This document shows, piece by piece, positions 31,265 to 40,154 of a stretch of DNA of 64,000 nt. This DNA is from Phocaeicola vulgatus. Its GTDB lineage: Bacteria > Bacteroidota > Bacteroidia > Bacteroidales > Tannerellaceae. Position 1 is the first letter of the stretch; each line of letters opens with the position of its first letter. The notes beneath the pieces were generated by a model, which was not told the DNA's origin, made no database searches, and saw only the letters and a program-made list of their open reading frames with translations. The position numbers and the translations under genes were made by a program. The stretch spans positions 1,381,001-1,445,000 of the forward strand of contig CP091733.1 in assembly GCA_022009975.1 (NCBI GenBank), given 5' to 3'.

Positions 31265-32618
31265 TCAATATTCCGCTTTCTTGAATATCCTGAATTGACG
31301 GATCAGGACGACTGCCGTCACCATCGTTGCTACAAAAATCAGAGATGGGCAGACTGACCCAAACACCGAAAGTGCCCCAAATCTTCGGCAAGAGAAGCAA
31401 GAGGGGGACTAAAAAGAGCATCTGCCGCGTCAAGGACAAAAAGATGGCTTTCCGGGAGAGCCCCACAGACATGAAGAAGTTGGTGGAGACCATTTGGAAC
31501 CCGACCATCGGGAAAACAGCAAACACTATCCGTAATCCATAAATCGAGGCGGACATCAATTCGCTGTCATTCGTGAACAGCCCCACAATGACCGACGGAA
31601 CCAATTCACATATCAAAAAACCCGTGGAAGCCACACCAATCGCCCAATAGGTGGTCAAGCGGGTCACTTCCAACACACGAGGGAAAAGGCGCGCTCCGAA
31701 GTTATATCCGGCTATCGGCTGCATCCCTTGGTTGAATCCCATGATAATCATCACAAAGAGGAAGGAGATGCGGTTGACGATGCCATAAGCTCCAATCGCC
31801 ATGTCTCCTCCATGCTCCTTCAAACCCAAATTGATGAGAAGGACCACCAAGCAAGAGCACATATTCATCAGGAACGGGGACATTCCAATGGAGAAGATGC
31901 CCCGCACAATCTCACCGCGCAACCGGTAAATCCCTTTACGGAAATGAAGCAACTGCGATGGACGGGCAAAATGAATCAATTGTCCGGACAAGGAAATGCC
32001 CTGGGAAAGCACGGTCGCCCAGGCTGCACCCTTGATTCCCCAGCCCAAGACAAAGATGAAGAGCGGGTTCAAGACGCAGTTGATTACGACGGAGAGCAGC
32101 GTCGCACTCATCGCCATCTGCGGGAAACCGGAAGAACGGAGCACCGCGTTCAAGCCCAAATACATGTGGGTTATCACATTGCCGCAGAGGATGACCTCCA
32201 TATATTCTTTTGCGTATGGCAATGTCTGTTCGCTTGCCCCGAAGAAATAAAGTATCGGCTTCAAGAGAATCAGAAAGACGACGGAGAAGGCAATACCCAT
32301 TATCAGGTTCAAAGTAAACACATTCCCCAATACATGGTTCGCCCCATCATAATCCTTCTGCCCCAATTTGACGGAGACCAAGGTGGATGCTCCCACGCCC
32401 ACCAACGACCCGAAGGCTGCCGCCAAGTTCATCAACGGGAAGGTCAATGCCAATCCTGCTATGCCCAATGGTCCCACACCGTGGCCGATGAATATGCTGT
32501 CCGTCATGTTATACAGCGACGAGGCAGTCATGGCAATGATGGAAGGGATGGCGAATTTGGTTAATAACTTTCCAATGGGTTCTGTTCCTAAAATTAAAGG
32601 TGAATGTTTTATCGACAT
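31265..32618 (-). CDS. MATE family multidrug/cation efflux pump, C-terminal frameshift
   Basis: A 450-residue inner-membrane pump with about twelve hydrophobic helices and the MATE opening LLTKFAIPSIIAMTASSLYNM, then DSIFIGHGVGPLGIAGL. Near 31329 a T4 run has become T5; removing one T restores the last segment FVATMVTAVVLIRQFRIFKK and a stop at 31265. Without the repair the frame would run on and overlap the GH20 leader, which is unlikely. It exports drugs or metabolites in exchange for Na+ or H+. The substrate is not predictable. A minus-strand -7 element lies 24 bp before the ATG. Confidence 0.92.
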
Positions 32619-32641
32619 ATACTATTTTTCTTATTTTGGAA

Positions 32642-32649
32642 CAAAATTA
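32642..32649 (-). promoter_or_regulatory. -7 promoter element of the MATE gene
   Basis: TAATTTTG on the minus strand fits TAnnTTTG, with TTTA at the -33 position 19 bp further upstream. Confidence 0.5.
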
Positions 32650-32745
32650 CTACGTTTTAACGGCTTTTTAAAATGATACGCTATAATGATTGTGAATTTC
32701 CCCGCTTTACCGAACCCCAAACAAAAGCAACGAAGCAGTTTGCAA

Positions 32746-33375
32746 TTATGACGCACCGTCTTTCTCGAAGAGGAAGCGCCAATCCGACCCCGCTGGACAA
32801 CAATAAGTCCGAATCCCCAACTGCTCCGCTGCACTGCAATTCGCAACCGAATCGTCAATGAAGAAAGTCTCTTCCGGTGCAATCCCGGCATCCTCTAATA
32901 CATATTTGAATATCTCCTTATCGGGTTTCTGCATGTGTAATTCATAAGAGAGATAAATCCTGTCAAAGAAGTCTTCCACTTCCAGCCCCTTGTAACGGAA
33001 GCGGTTCCGCACCGCCCATTGCCAATGGATGCTGTTCGTGTTGCTCAGCAGCATGATGTGGTAACGGTGCTTCAACTCCAGGAGGCTGTCCAGTTTGTAG
33101 GATGGGATATCCGCCAACATGGAGTTCCACGCATCATCTATCTGCGCGTCGGTCAGGGATTGTTCGGACAGACGGCGCATGCCGGCCCGGAAGGCGGCGG
33201 TGGAAATGTTGCCCGACTCCAACTGCATAAACAGCTCCTTTTGCCGGTAGTCGTCAAGGACACTCTCGTGAATGCTCTCAATTCCCAACTGCTCAAATGC
33301 CATGCGGCAAGCGTTCCGGTCGAGGTTGATCAACACACCCCCGAAATCGAAAATCAGATTCTTAATTCCATCCAT
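32746..33375 (-). CDS. HAD family phosphatase (subfamily IA, YihX-like)
   Basis: Intact 209-residue haloacid-dehalogenase hydrolase. It has catalytic motif I FDFGGVLINLD, motif II LLSNTNSIH, motif III Lys in KPDKEIF and motif IV FFIDDSVANC. The D-F-G-G start places it with YihX-type sugar-phosphate/FMN phosphatases; the substrate is unknown. The ATG at 33375 has a strong Shine-Dalgarno (AGGAGG, 7 nt spacing) that lies inside the potD coding end, and the two genes overlap by 22 bp, so translation is probably coupled to the polyamine operon. Confidence 0.88.
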   Translation of the reverse strand: MDGIKNLIFDFGGVLINLDRNACRMAFEQLGIESIHESVLDDYRQKELFMQLESGNISTAAFRAGMRRLSEQSLTDAQIDDAWNSMLADIPSYKLDSLLELKHRYHIMLLSNTNSIHWQWAVRNRFRYKGLEVEDFFDRIYLSYELHMQKPDKEIFKYVLEDAGIAPEETFFIDDSVANCSAAEQLGIRTYCCPAGSDWRFLFEKDGAS

Positions 33376-34727
33376 AGTACTTCCTCCTTATCTATGTTTA
33401 TATTTCGCCTGCGATGCCTGCTTTTTTTATGCTGGTATGCCTTGTACCGGCGATAGACCGTCCAAACGAAGAGGGCTCCGAACACGGCAAAGATAAAAAC
33501 AACCAGGCTACTATTCAAATTGTCGCCCTTTACATGGCTCCACATTTCCAAAACATACTCCGTGTCGCTGCCAAAATCACGGATCATTGCACAGCGTTCC
33601 ACTACTTTCTTGTCGGGATATTGGATGGGATTGATATGGATGCTGTCTGCCCCCATGCCTTCACCGAAGAAGTAGCTGAGGTCGATAGCCTCCCCTATCG
33701 CATCGTCCGATTTGGCTTCAATAATCTCCGGTGTGGCAACAGCACTGACATACCCGATTGCATCCATGTTGCGCATGGCGATATCCGGGCGGCAAAGGTA
33801 GTTGATGAAATAGCTGGCAGCCTTCACATTGCGTGCATATTTGGGGATGACCCAGCCATCATACCAGATGTTGCTTCCCTCTTTAGGGACAATATAATCA
33901 AGCCGGACACCGACGGCTTCCGCCTCTTCCATCGCCCAGACCGCATCACCGCTCCAAGTGAGGTTGATCCAAGCCTTCCCTTTCGTCATGATTTCCTTCC
34001 CGAAGTCCGTTTCCCAACCGGCAATGTTGGGTTTCAACTCCTTCAAATATCTCTCTGCCAAGTCCACCGCCTCATGGGAATTGTCGTTCATCAACTCCTC
34101 TACGGTGACCTTGCCTGCCTCCAACTCGGCTGCATGGGCATAGATGACAGCTGTCCCGAAAGCGTCACGGTAACTGTCCTTCATCAGGATGCGGTTGCGG
34201 AACTTGGAATCCCACAGGCAATGCCAGCTCTCGACATCTTCCCGCTTCACATCCTTCGTGTTGTACAACAGACCTGCCGTCCCCCACATATAGGCAGCCG
34301 CATAGTCGGTTGTCTTCATGCCCGGCAAGCTCATTTTGTCCAACTGGTTCCGGATATAGGGAGAGAGGTTGCCCAAATAGTCGGGAGTCTTCCCGAAGTT
34401 GCGGTCGATGGGCTGCAACAGCCTCTTCTTCATCATTCGCTCGATGATATATTCCGAAGGGCACACCACGTCAAAATCCTCGTGCCCCCGCTCTATCTTC
34501 GTCAACATGATTTCATTGATGTCGAACACTTGGTACACTATCCTCAGCTCTTCCCCGGTCTGCTCTTTATACCAGGCAGGGAACTCCTGCAACACATCCT
34601 CGTCGATATAGTCTGCCCAGTTATATATTTTCAGGACTTTGCACCGCTCCTCGTTGCTGTCCTTACACGAAGCAAAGGCAAACAGGGCGGCAACCAACGC
34701 CATCCATGCGATTATATGATATTTCAT
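33354..34727 (-). CDS. potD: Polyamine ABC transporter substrate-binding lipoprotein with C-terminal membrane segment
   Basis: 457 residues. The start ATG 34727 (MKYHIIAWMALVAALFAFASC) is preferred over 34736 because GGAG sits 9 nt before it. Lipobox FASC anchors it outside the inner membrane. KIYNWADYIDEDVL and the VVCPSEYIIERM region are typical of spermidine/putrescine-binding PotD/PotF. Unlike E. coli PotD it has an extra C-terminal membrane helix (about residues 412-430, SSLVVFIFAVFGALFVWTV) with a basic tail KSRHRRR. It is the last transporter gene, 12 bp after potC, and overlaps the HAD gene. Confidence 0.92.
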   Translation of the reverse strand: MKYHIIAWMALVAALFAFASCKDSNEERCKVLKIYNWADYIDEDVLQEFPAWYKEQTGEELRIVYQVFDINEIMLTKIERGHEDFDVVCPSEYIIERMMKKRLLQPIDRNFGKTPDYLGNLSPYIRNQLDKMSLPGMKTTDYAAAYMWGTAGLLYNTKDVKREDVESWHCLWDSKFRNRILMKDSYRDAFGTAVIYAHAAELEAGKVTVEELMNDNSHEAVDLAERYLKELKPNIAGWETDFGKEIMTKGKAWINLTWSGDAVWAMEEAEAVGVRLDYIVPKEGSNIWYDGWVIPKYARNVKAASYFINYLCRPDIAMRNMDAIGYVSAVATPEIIEAKSDDAIGEAIDLSYFFGEGMGADSIHINPIQYPDKKVVERCAMIRDFGSDTEYVLEMWSHVKGDNLNSSLVVFIFAVFGALFVWTVYRRYKAYQHKKSRHRRRNINIDKEEVLWMELRI

Positions 34728-34739
34728 CCTTTCCATCTC

Positions 34740-35531
34740 CTATTTATTGGCAAACTTGTTTTCAGAACGTTTATTAATAATCAACAGCAACACCAACACG
34801 GTCACGAAAATGATGGTGGAGAGAGGACGCAGTTCGGGCGTCAACCCACCTTTGCGGGCATCAGCATAGATAAAGGTGGACAAAGTCTCCAATCCTTGGT
34901 TGCCGATGGTGAAAATCGTCACCGCAAAATCATCTATGGACAATGTGAACGACAATATGAAACCGCATATCATGCCGGGACGAATCTCCGGGAATAGCAC
35001 CTTGCGCAAGGCTTGCATCGGGGTCGCTCCCAAATCAAGGGCGGCTTCGTAGATGTTCGGGTTCATCTGGCGCAAACGGGGAAGCACGCTCAACACGACA
35101 TAGGGCGTGCAAAAGGTAATATGCGCCAACACCACCGTGGTGAAGCCTTGTGACACGCCCAAGCTGACAAACAGCAGGAAGAGGGAGATACCGGTGATGA
35201 TGTCAGAATTCATCATCGGGATGCTATTCATGAAGCTCACCGTCTGGCGCGCTTTGTTCCTCAAATTGAATATCCCGATGGCGGCGATGCTGCCCAAAAG
35301 GGTGGATATGGCTGAAGCTATCAGGGCAATGGCAAAAGTGTTTCCTATCGCACCGACCAACGAATGTTGCACGTTCCCGGCAAAGAGGGAGCTATACAAC
35401 TTCAAGGAAAAGCCGGTCCAGTTGCCTAACACCTTCGCTTCCGTAAACGAGAAGAATATGATAATGGCTATCGGCAAATAGAGGAGAGCCAACAGGAACC
35501 ATAAATAGATTTTAGAAATGTATCTCATCAT
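34740..35531 (-). CDS. potC: Polyamine ABC transporter permease PotC
   Basis: Intact 263-residue inner-membrane permease. Six hydrophobic segments and the EAA loop (YEAALDLGATPMQALRKVLFPEIRPG) that docks on the ATPase. The start overlaps the potB stop by 4 bp (ATGA), showing tight coupling. With PotB it forms the membrane channel for spermidine/putrescine uptake. Confidence 0.95.
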   Translation of the reverse strand: MMRYISKIYLWFLLALLYLPIAIIIFFSFTEAKVLGNWTGFSLKLYSSLFAGNVQHSLVGAIGNTFAIALIASAISTLLGSIAAIGIFNLRNKARQTVSFMNSIPMMNSDIITGISLFLLFVSLGVSQGFTTVVLAHITFCTPYVVLSVLPRLRQMNPNIYEAALDLGATPMQALRKVLFPEIRPGMICGFILSFTLSIDDFAVTIFTIGNQGLETLSTFIYADARKGGLTPELRPLSTIIFVTVLVLLLIINKRSENKFANK

Positions 35532-36301
35532 ATCAATCCTCCTTCGTTAGAGTTATTGTCGTCATCACCTCCCAACAGGCAGGTGATGCCCATCAACAAC
35601 AACATGATTAATGACAACGCCGCCCCATAGTTCCACATCCCGTTATTGATGTTCTCCTGGATGGTCGAGCCAAACAGCTTGATATTGTTCATCGTCAGCA
35701 GTTCGGCAATGGCGAATGTCGAGATGGTCGGCATAAACACCATGATCACGCCACTCATGATGCCGGGCATGGACAATGGCAATATCACTTTCCAAAACAC
35801 CTGCGACGGGGTCGCTCCCAAGTCTTGTGCGGCCTCAATCAGGCTCTTGTCCATCTTTTGCAGGGTGTTGTATATCGGATAAAGCATAAAAGGCAAAAAG
35901 TTGTATATCATGCCGAAAATCAACGCTCCTTCCCCCAAGGGCATGTCCAAGAAGTCAAAGAGTGCGACCGTTGCCAAGGTGCGGATAAGAATGTTTACCC
36001 ACATGGGCAGGATAAAAAGCATGACGACTGTGCGTGATGTCCGGCTCTCCGACCGGCTCAATATCCATGCCGCAGGATAACTCAGCACCAAGCACGCAAG
36101 GGTCGTGATCAAAGCTATGCCGACCGAATAGACAAATGTGTTGACTGCCTCGGGGTGAATCATGAACTTGCGGAAGTTCACCGTCGAGAACGCGCCTCCT
36201 GCATCGGTGAAAGCGTAGTATACAATCAAGAACAAAGGGGCGATGACGAAAATCATCATGAAGATGACATAAGGAATCACCCAGTTTCTGCGCTTAGCCA
36301 A
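35528..36301 (-). CDS. potB: Polyamine ABC transporter permease PotB
   Basis: Intact 257-residue permease with six predicted helices and the EAA motif (LIEAAQDLGATPSQVFWKVILPLSMPG). It ends in an acidic/Asn-rich tail (GGDDDNNSNEGGLI). It starts 15 bp after the potA stop. The partner permease PotC overlaps its end. Call rests on order and motifs together. Confidence 0.95.
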   Translation of the reverse strand: MAKRRNWVIPYVIFMMIFVIAPLFLIVYYAFTDAGGAFSTVNFRKFMIHPEAVNTFVYSVGIALITTLACLVLSYPAAWILSRSESRTSRTVVMLFILPMWVNILIRTLATVALFDFLDMPLGEGALIFGMIYNFLPFMLYPIYNTLQKMDKSLIEAAQDLGATPSQVFWKVILPLSMPGIMSGVIMVFMPTISTFAIAELLTMNNIKLFGSTIQENINNGMWNYGAALSLIMLLLMGITCLLGGDDDNNSNEGGLI

Positions 36302-36316
36302 AGAGCCGTGAATCTA

Positions 36317-37452
36317 TTACCCAACACTTCCTTCCCTTTTTAATGGTGAATAAATGCGTATGTCGCCAGGGGCAATCCGGATTCCGACCCGGTCCCCGTC
36401 GTCCCATACGTCGTTCGTATCGACAAAGATATCTTCGTCCCAATCAGACAAGACCGTGAGATGGTAATGGTTGCCTTTGTAAAGGATGAACTTCACCTCT
36501 CCCGTCAACGTCCCGTCCTCTTCGTTGTCCTCCAACGAAACTTTGTCAAAATCGACTTCGACCGTCACGCTTTCCCCTGCCGTTTTCGCCTGCTCCTTGC
36601 ATTCAAACGGACAGCCCAAGAACTCGACGTGGGTCGAATCAATCATCTTTCCCTCGAAGGTGTTGCAAACACGCTCTTTCTTCATGACATGGATGTCGAA
36701 GGGCTTGATGCGCAATCCCACCTCCGCATCCACGGGGAACATGTGGTAGTCTTGCACGACAAACTCGTATCCTTCGGGGGTCTGTACCGTCATTTCATAA
36801 TGGACTCCCTTGAAATGCAGGAGGTCACGATTCCCCGCAACATGGCGGCATCCGACAGGTCGAATATATATATATCCTCGGGGCGCAACACGACATCGAC
36901 TGGAACCATCTCCCCGAACCCTTCGTCCACGCAATCGAACGTATGGCCGGCAAAACGGACAACCTTGTCTTTGACCATGATACCGTTCAAGATGTTGCTC
37001 TCGCCTATGAAGTCCGCCACAAACGAGTTGACGGGTTCGTTGTAGATGTCTGTCGGCGTTCCTATCTGTTGGATTTTACCGTCGCTCATGATCACTATCG
37101 TATCACTCAGCGTCAATGCCTCTTCTTGGTCGTGGGTAACATATACGAAGGTGATGTTGTTGTACACGTTCAAATGAGGAAAAAGGGCATATTTTTGGAA
37201 CACAGTGTTTACCGGCCGCTTGTGAGGCGGGGTCTGTGTGATATCTTCACCTGCAATGGCTATGCCGCCTTCGTTGGCTGTCTGGAAACCAGCGATAAGG
37301 CGCAACAATGTGGTCTTCCCGCAACCGGAAGGACCCAATATTGTCACGAATTCGCCTTTGCGGACATATAAATTTACATCATTCAGTACGGTCTTGTCCC
37401 CAAAGCTTTTGGAAACATGTTCTACCCTGATAATGTAGTCTGATTCTTGCAT
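36317..37452 (-). pseudogene. potA: Polyamine ABC transporter ATPase PotA with large in-frame internal deletion and a frameshift
   Basis: The N-terminus is a good PotA: Walker A GPSGCGKTTLLRLIAG and the Q-loop VFQKYALFPHLNVYNNI. The sequence then jumps, in frame, to TFVYVTHDQEEALTLSD (H-loop) at about 37150. About 85 residues that every ABC ATPase has here are absent, including the LSGGQ signature, Walker B and D-loop, so the product could not hydrolyse ATP. Further on, a T4 run one base short near 36817 breaks the C-terminal TOBE domain (SCIFKGVHYEMTVQTPEGYEF is intended). Repaired length is 378 residues against roughly 460 for the family. The frameshift looks like the other homopolymer errors; the deletion does not. 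It could be real loss or a collapse during assembly. Confidence 0.85.
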
Positions 37453-37481
37453 TTCTTTGTTTAGTTTTTATTAAATTGTGA

Positions 37482-37489
37482 CAAAGATA
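37482..37489 (-). promoter_or_regulatory. -7 promoter element of the pot operon
   Basis: TATCTTTG on the minus strand, 29 bp before the potA ATG, fits TAnnTTTG. No clear -33 TTTG. Confidence 0.55.
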
Positions 37490-37555
37490 CTAATTTCCCA
37501 TGAATATTGGATTCTTTTATATGGGCATTGCTACATCAAAAAATCAAACAATCTG

Positions 37556-37586
37556 TTTCGTGGTAAAGATTTGCTTTCTATTTTTG
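37556..37586 (+). promoter_or_regulatory. Promoter of the GH76 gene
   Basis: TTTC at 37556-37559 and TATTTTTG at 37579-37586 are 19 bp apart, close to the Bacteroidetes consensus. The ATG at 37610 follows 23 bp later. Confidence 0.6.
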
Positions 37587-37609
37587 CAGCCAGAATTAAA
37601 TTTTCACGT

Positions 37610-38713
37610 ATGAATATGAATAAATTTGTTGTTTTAGCAGCGTTCATGCTGCTTCTTTCGGCTTGCGGTGGCCATAAGCATACGCCTTTTGAAACCAAAA
37701 TCCATGCAAGTTTAGAACGTTCACTGACCTGGAGGAATGACTCTACCGGCATTTGGGAAACTGCTGGCTGGTGGAACTCTGCCAACTTGCTTACTGCCGT
37801 CATCCGTTATGCGGACGTGACCAAGAACAAGGGCGAGGTGCTTCCCGTCATCGAGGATGTCTTTGAGAAAGCCCGGCACTATCCGGTGGCTGACTCCACG
37901 GGGGCGTTGCACCACTACTGCGACAATTTCATCAACGACTATTACGACGACGAGGGCTGGTGGGCTTTGGCGTGGATTGATGCCTTCCGCTTGACAAACG
38001 ACACGAAGTACCTGAAGATGGCGGAGGTGATTTTCCAGGACATGACCACCGGATGGAGCGACGATGTCCACGGTGGAGGTATCTTTTGGAAAAAGAATCC
38101 TTTGCATTACAAGAATTCCATCGCCAACAATCTGTTTGCCTTGACTGCCATCCGCCTCTACAACGATACGGGCAAAGAGGAATATGCCGACTGGTTCAAG
38201 AAGGAGGTCAACTGGTATTTGCAAGCCGGCATGTACAACACCGAAATCAACCAAATCGAGGACGGGCTGATGGAGGACGGGACACCGAACCGCGAACGGC
38301 ATTACACCTACAACCAAGGTGTGGCGATTGCTGTCCTGACGGAGATGTACCTCTATTCGCACGACAAGAAATTCCTGAACATGGCGGAAGATATTGCCAA
38401 AGCGACCATCACCAAGGAGTTGGTCAATGAAAACGGCATCCTGTGCGAAATGAACCCGAATGTGGCAAAAGGAAACGACGGTGTCCAGTTCAAAGGCATC
38501 TTTATCCGCCATTTGGGATTCTTATACGAAACGACCAACAACCCCATCTACAAAGAGTTCATTATCAAAAATGCGGAATCCATCATCACCAAGGATTTCG
38601 ACCCGGAAAGCATAAGCTTCGGCTGCTACTGGTACGGACCTTTCCAAGCTGTCAACGCAGCTGCCAATTCAAGTGCATTGGAGTGCGTGATTGAGGCTCA
38701 AGTCATCTATTAA
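37610..38713 (+). CDS. GH76 alpha-1,6-mannanase-like lipoprotein
   Basis: Intact 367-residue protein. Lipoprotein leader MNMNKFVVLAAFMLLLSAC, then an (alpha/alpha)6 barrel. The catalytic pair of adjacent aspartates of GH76 is seen in NDYYDDEGWWALAWIDAF (about residue 112), with GGGIFWKKNPLHYKNSIANN and HYTYNQGVAIA downstream. Family members cut alpha-1,6-mannan backbones of yeast mannan or related glycans, but a single GH76 outside a polysaccharide locus may act on another mannoside. It is monocistronic, with a promoter and a strong terminator, divergent from the pot operon. Confidence 0.88.
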   Translation: MNMNKFVVLAAFMLLLSACGGHKHTPFETKIHASLERSLTWRNDSTGIWETAGWWNSANLLTAVIRYADVTKNKGEVLPVIEDVFEKARHYPVADSTGALHHYCDNFINDYYDDEGWWALAWIDAFRLTNDTKYLKMAEVIFQDMTTGWSDDVHGGGIFWKKNPLHYKNSIANNLFALTAIRLYNDTGKEEYADWFKKEVNWYLQAGMYNTEINQIEDGLMEDGTPNRERHYTYNQGVAIAVLTEMYLYSHDKKFLNMAEDIAKATITKELVNENGILCEMNPNVAKGNDGVQFKGIFIRHLGFLYETTNNPIYKEFIIKNAESIITKDFDPESISFGCYWYGPFQAVNAAANSSALECVIEAQVIY

Positions 38714-38737
38714 GCGGCAGCAATGATAAAAAGAGAC

Positions 38738-38782
38738 CAACTGATTCACGAACAAAGCATAGCGGACCAGTTGGTTTTTTTG
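38738..38782 (+). terminator. Rho-independent terminator of the GH76 gene
   Basis: CCAACTG pairs with CAGTTGG and is followed directly by seven T residues. Confidence 0.85.
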
Positions 38783-38846
38783 CATCTTTGAGAATAAACC
38801 CTTTCCGCCATTTAGAAGGTCTTCAATCACCGTTTAATTGTTTATA

Positions 38847-38981
38847 CTATCTCAGGCACGGACGACATGCCCCCACGTCTCTGTCAACTGCAAATCTTGC
38901 CTGTGCGTAGAACAATTTGGAGTCTTCCGGTGCGCCTTTGCTAAGGTTTTTCCTTGCTACTACTGTAAATTTCAATGACAT
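38847..38981 (-). pseudogene. Truncated HU-like DNA-binding protein
   Basis: A 44-codon frame with a good ATG (38981) and its own upstream -7 element. The first 31 residues (MSLKFTVVARKNLSKGAPED, then SKLFYAQARFA) match the start of the Bacteroidales HU-family proteins that normally run to about 120-180 residues. After that the sequence becomes VDRDVGACRPCLR and stops, so the dimerisation and DNA-arm regions are gone. I read it as a 3'-truncated remnant; a translated micro-peptide is the alternative. Confidence 0.65.
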
Positions 38982-39008
38982 TTGTTTATAGTTTAAAGAT
39001 TACGGGGG

Positions 39009-39016
39009 CAAAGGTA
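39009..39016 (-). promoter_or_regulatory. -7 element upstream of the truncated HU-like gene
   Basis: TACCTTTG on the minus strand fits TAnnTTTG, 27 bp before the ATG at 38981, which suggests the remnant may still be transcribed. Confidence 0.45.
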
Positions 39017-39180
39017 AGGCGGCAGGAAAGCGTGGAGTTGACGGAGACGTCATAACACGTCCCAAGTTGCATATTTTTGCACATTCCTGCATTTTCCCGC
39101 ACCATCTTGCAGTTTCTTCCGCCTTTACGTTCGTTTTACTTCCGTTTACAAATATTCACAGAAAAGGAGGGTTTATTTGG

Positions 39181-39276
39181 GAAAAAAACAACCGTTGTTT
39201 TTTTGAAAAAAAACATCGGACGTTTCCGGAAAAAAACATTGGACGTTTTTTGGAAAAAAATTCGGACGTTTTTTTG
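39181..39276. repeat. Poly-A/T rich repeat element, copy 2
   Basis: Successive units AACCGTTGTTTTTTTG, AACATCGGACGTTTCCGG, AACATTGGACGTTTTTTGG and TTCGGACGTTTTTTTG, each joined by runs of 6-8 A. These are the reverse-complement words of the 19.2 kb element (ACGTCCAATG, CCGTTGTTTT). There is no coding potential beyond the A/T-biased frames. It lies in a gene-poor stretch from 39.02 to 39.66 kb that otherwise holds only further A/T-rich and simple-sequence DNA. Confidence 0.75.
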
Positions 39277-39530
39277 ATGGGTGTTTTGGATGAAAAAAAT
39301 GTGCCACGAAAAAAATATAAAAAAATTGGAACAATAAATCTAAAGAAAAAGGATAATTAAATCATTTTAATAACACATAAAGCGTTGACATTTAGTGTTA
39401 TGTGGTCGATTGCGGGTTTAAAACGTGCAATTTTACTCAAAAAAAGGATGCAAAAACTCCAAAAAAACGTGCAAACGAGGCGAAAAAACCGCTCAAAATG
39501 CAAAAAAAACGTACTTTTTTCAACAAAGAA

Positions 39531-39612
39531 TAGAATAGAATAGGAAAGAATAGAATAGAATAGAATAAAATTCTCTCTCTCTCTAATGCGCATGAGAGAG
39601 AAAAAAATTTAA
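39531..39612. repeat. Microsatellite (TAGAA)n followed by CT/GA palindrome
   Basis: A run of about nine imperfect TAGAA units (39531-39568) is followed by (CT)7 and, around the self-complementary core ATGCGCAT, by (GA)n, so TTCTCTCTCT and AGAGAGAA can pair. Short-unit repeats of this kind can change length by slippage. Function unknown; a terminator for the minus strand is possible. Confidence 0.7.
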
Positions 39613-39665
39613 TGAAAAAACGCAAAGTAAAGAAATGTTAATAATAAATTTATATTTGATTTCAC

Positions 39666-39696
39666 TTGCTTTCGCATAAATTAATGCGTATATTTG
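39666..39696 (+). promoter_or_regulatory. Promoter of the unknown gene at 39.8 kb
   Basis: TTG at 39666-39668 and TATATTTG at 39689-39696 with 20 bp between. The 5' leader carries a GGGGAA/TTCCCC hairpin at 39713-39732 before the ATG at 39774. Confidence 0.5.
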
Positions 39697-39773
39697 CAAC
39701 GCAATCAGATGGGGAAACGGATCCTTCCCCGATTGACTTTTTTTCCAAAATAAATTTTTTTAAAAAAACGACT

Positions 39774-40154
39774 ATGGAAATTTCAAAAATGACTGAAATC
39801 TTACAGACAACTGAAAACTCGGAACCGACGGAAATTTTAAAGGCAAACGACTGTGCCAGAGCTTTAGCGAAGAACCTGACGGCAAGCAACAAACTTGCCG
39901 TGAAAGGCGAAGCCTTATTGAAAGCTATTGACAAAACCGACATCCCTGACAAAATGCTGGAGGAAATCAAAAAGCCCGCTCAATCTCCCGTAAGGAATGG
40001 CTTGTTGGATGGTGAAATCCAAGAAGAAGTTTGTTTTCTTCCGTCCTCGCTCCATTGGCTGTTCCGGCTCTTTGCAGTCAATATCAAGAAACTCTGTCAA
40101 CCGCTGATGCCTTTGGGCGAACAGTGCTTCCGAATGTATATAAATAACAGATAA
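39774..40154 (+). CDS. Hypothetical protein, unrecognised
   Basis: A 126-residue frame from ATG 39774. The first half is polar and helical with acidic residues (MEISKMTEILQTTENSEPTE, then LKANDCARALAKNLTASNKL). The second half turns hydrophobic and Cys-containing (EEVCFLPSSLHWLFRLFAVN). The change in character near residue 85 could mean a frameshift or a fusion to non-coding DNA. No family is recognised. It has a plausible promoter. It stands alone in an AT-rich stretch beside a truncated HU-like gene, so it may belong to the same degraded accessory module. Confidence 0.45.
   Translation: MEISKMTEILQTTENSEPTEILKANDCARALAKNLTASNKLAVKGEALLKAIDKTDIPDKMLEEIKKPAQSPVRNGLLDGEIQEEVCFLPSSLHWLFRLFAVNIKKLCQPLMPLGEQCFRMYINNR

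Noticed and set aside
33414..34997. A 527-codon open frame on the plus strand opposite potD
   Set aside because: It is antisense to a clear PotD gene, has no recognisable domain or start signal, and reflects codon bias of the real gene.
19244..39276. Possible CRISPR array at the repeated units of 19.2 or 39.2 kb
   Set aside because: Units are irregular in length, separated by homopolymers and not unique spacers, and no cas gene is present.
39067..39360. A 97-codon plus-strand frame in the poly-A/T repeat region
   Set aside because: It is mostly Lys/Phe/Asn from A and T runs and repeats the same units; it is repeat DNA.
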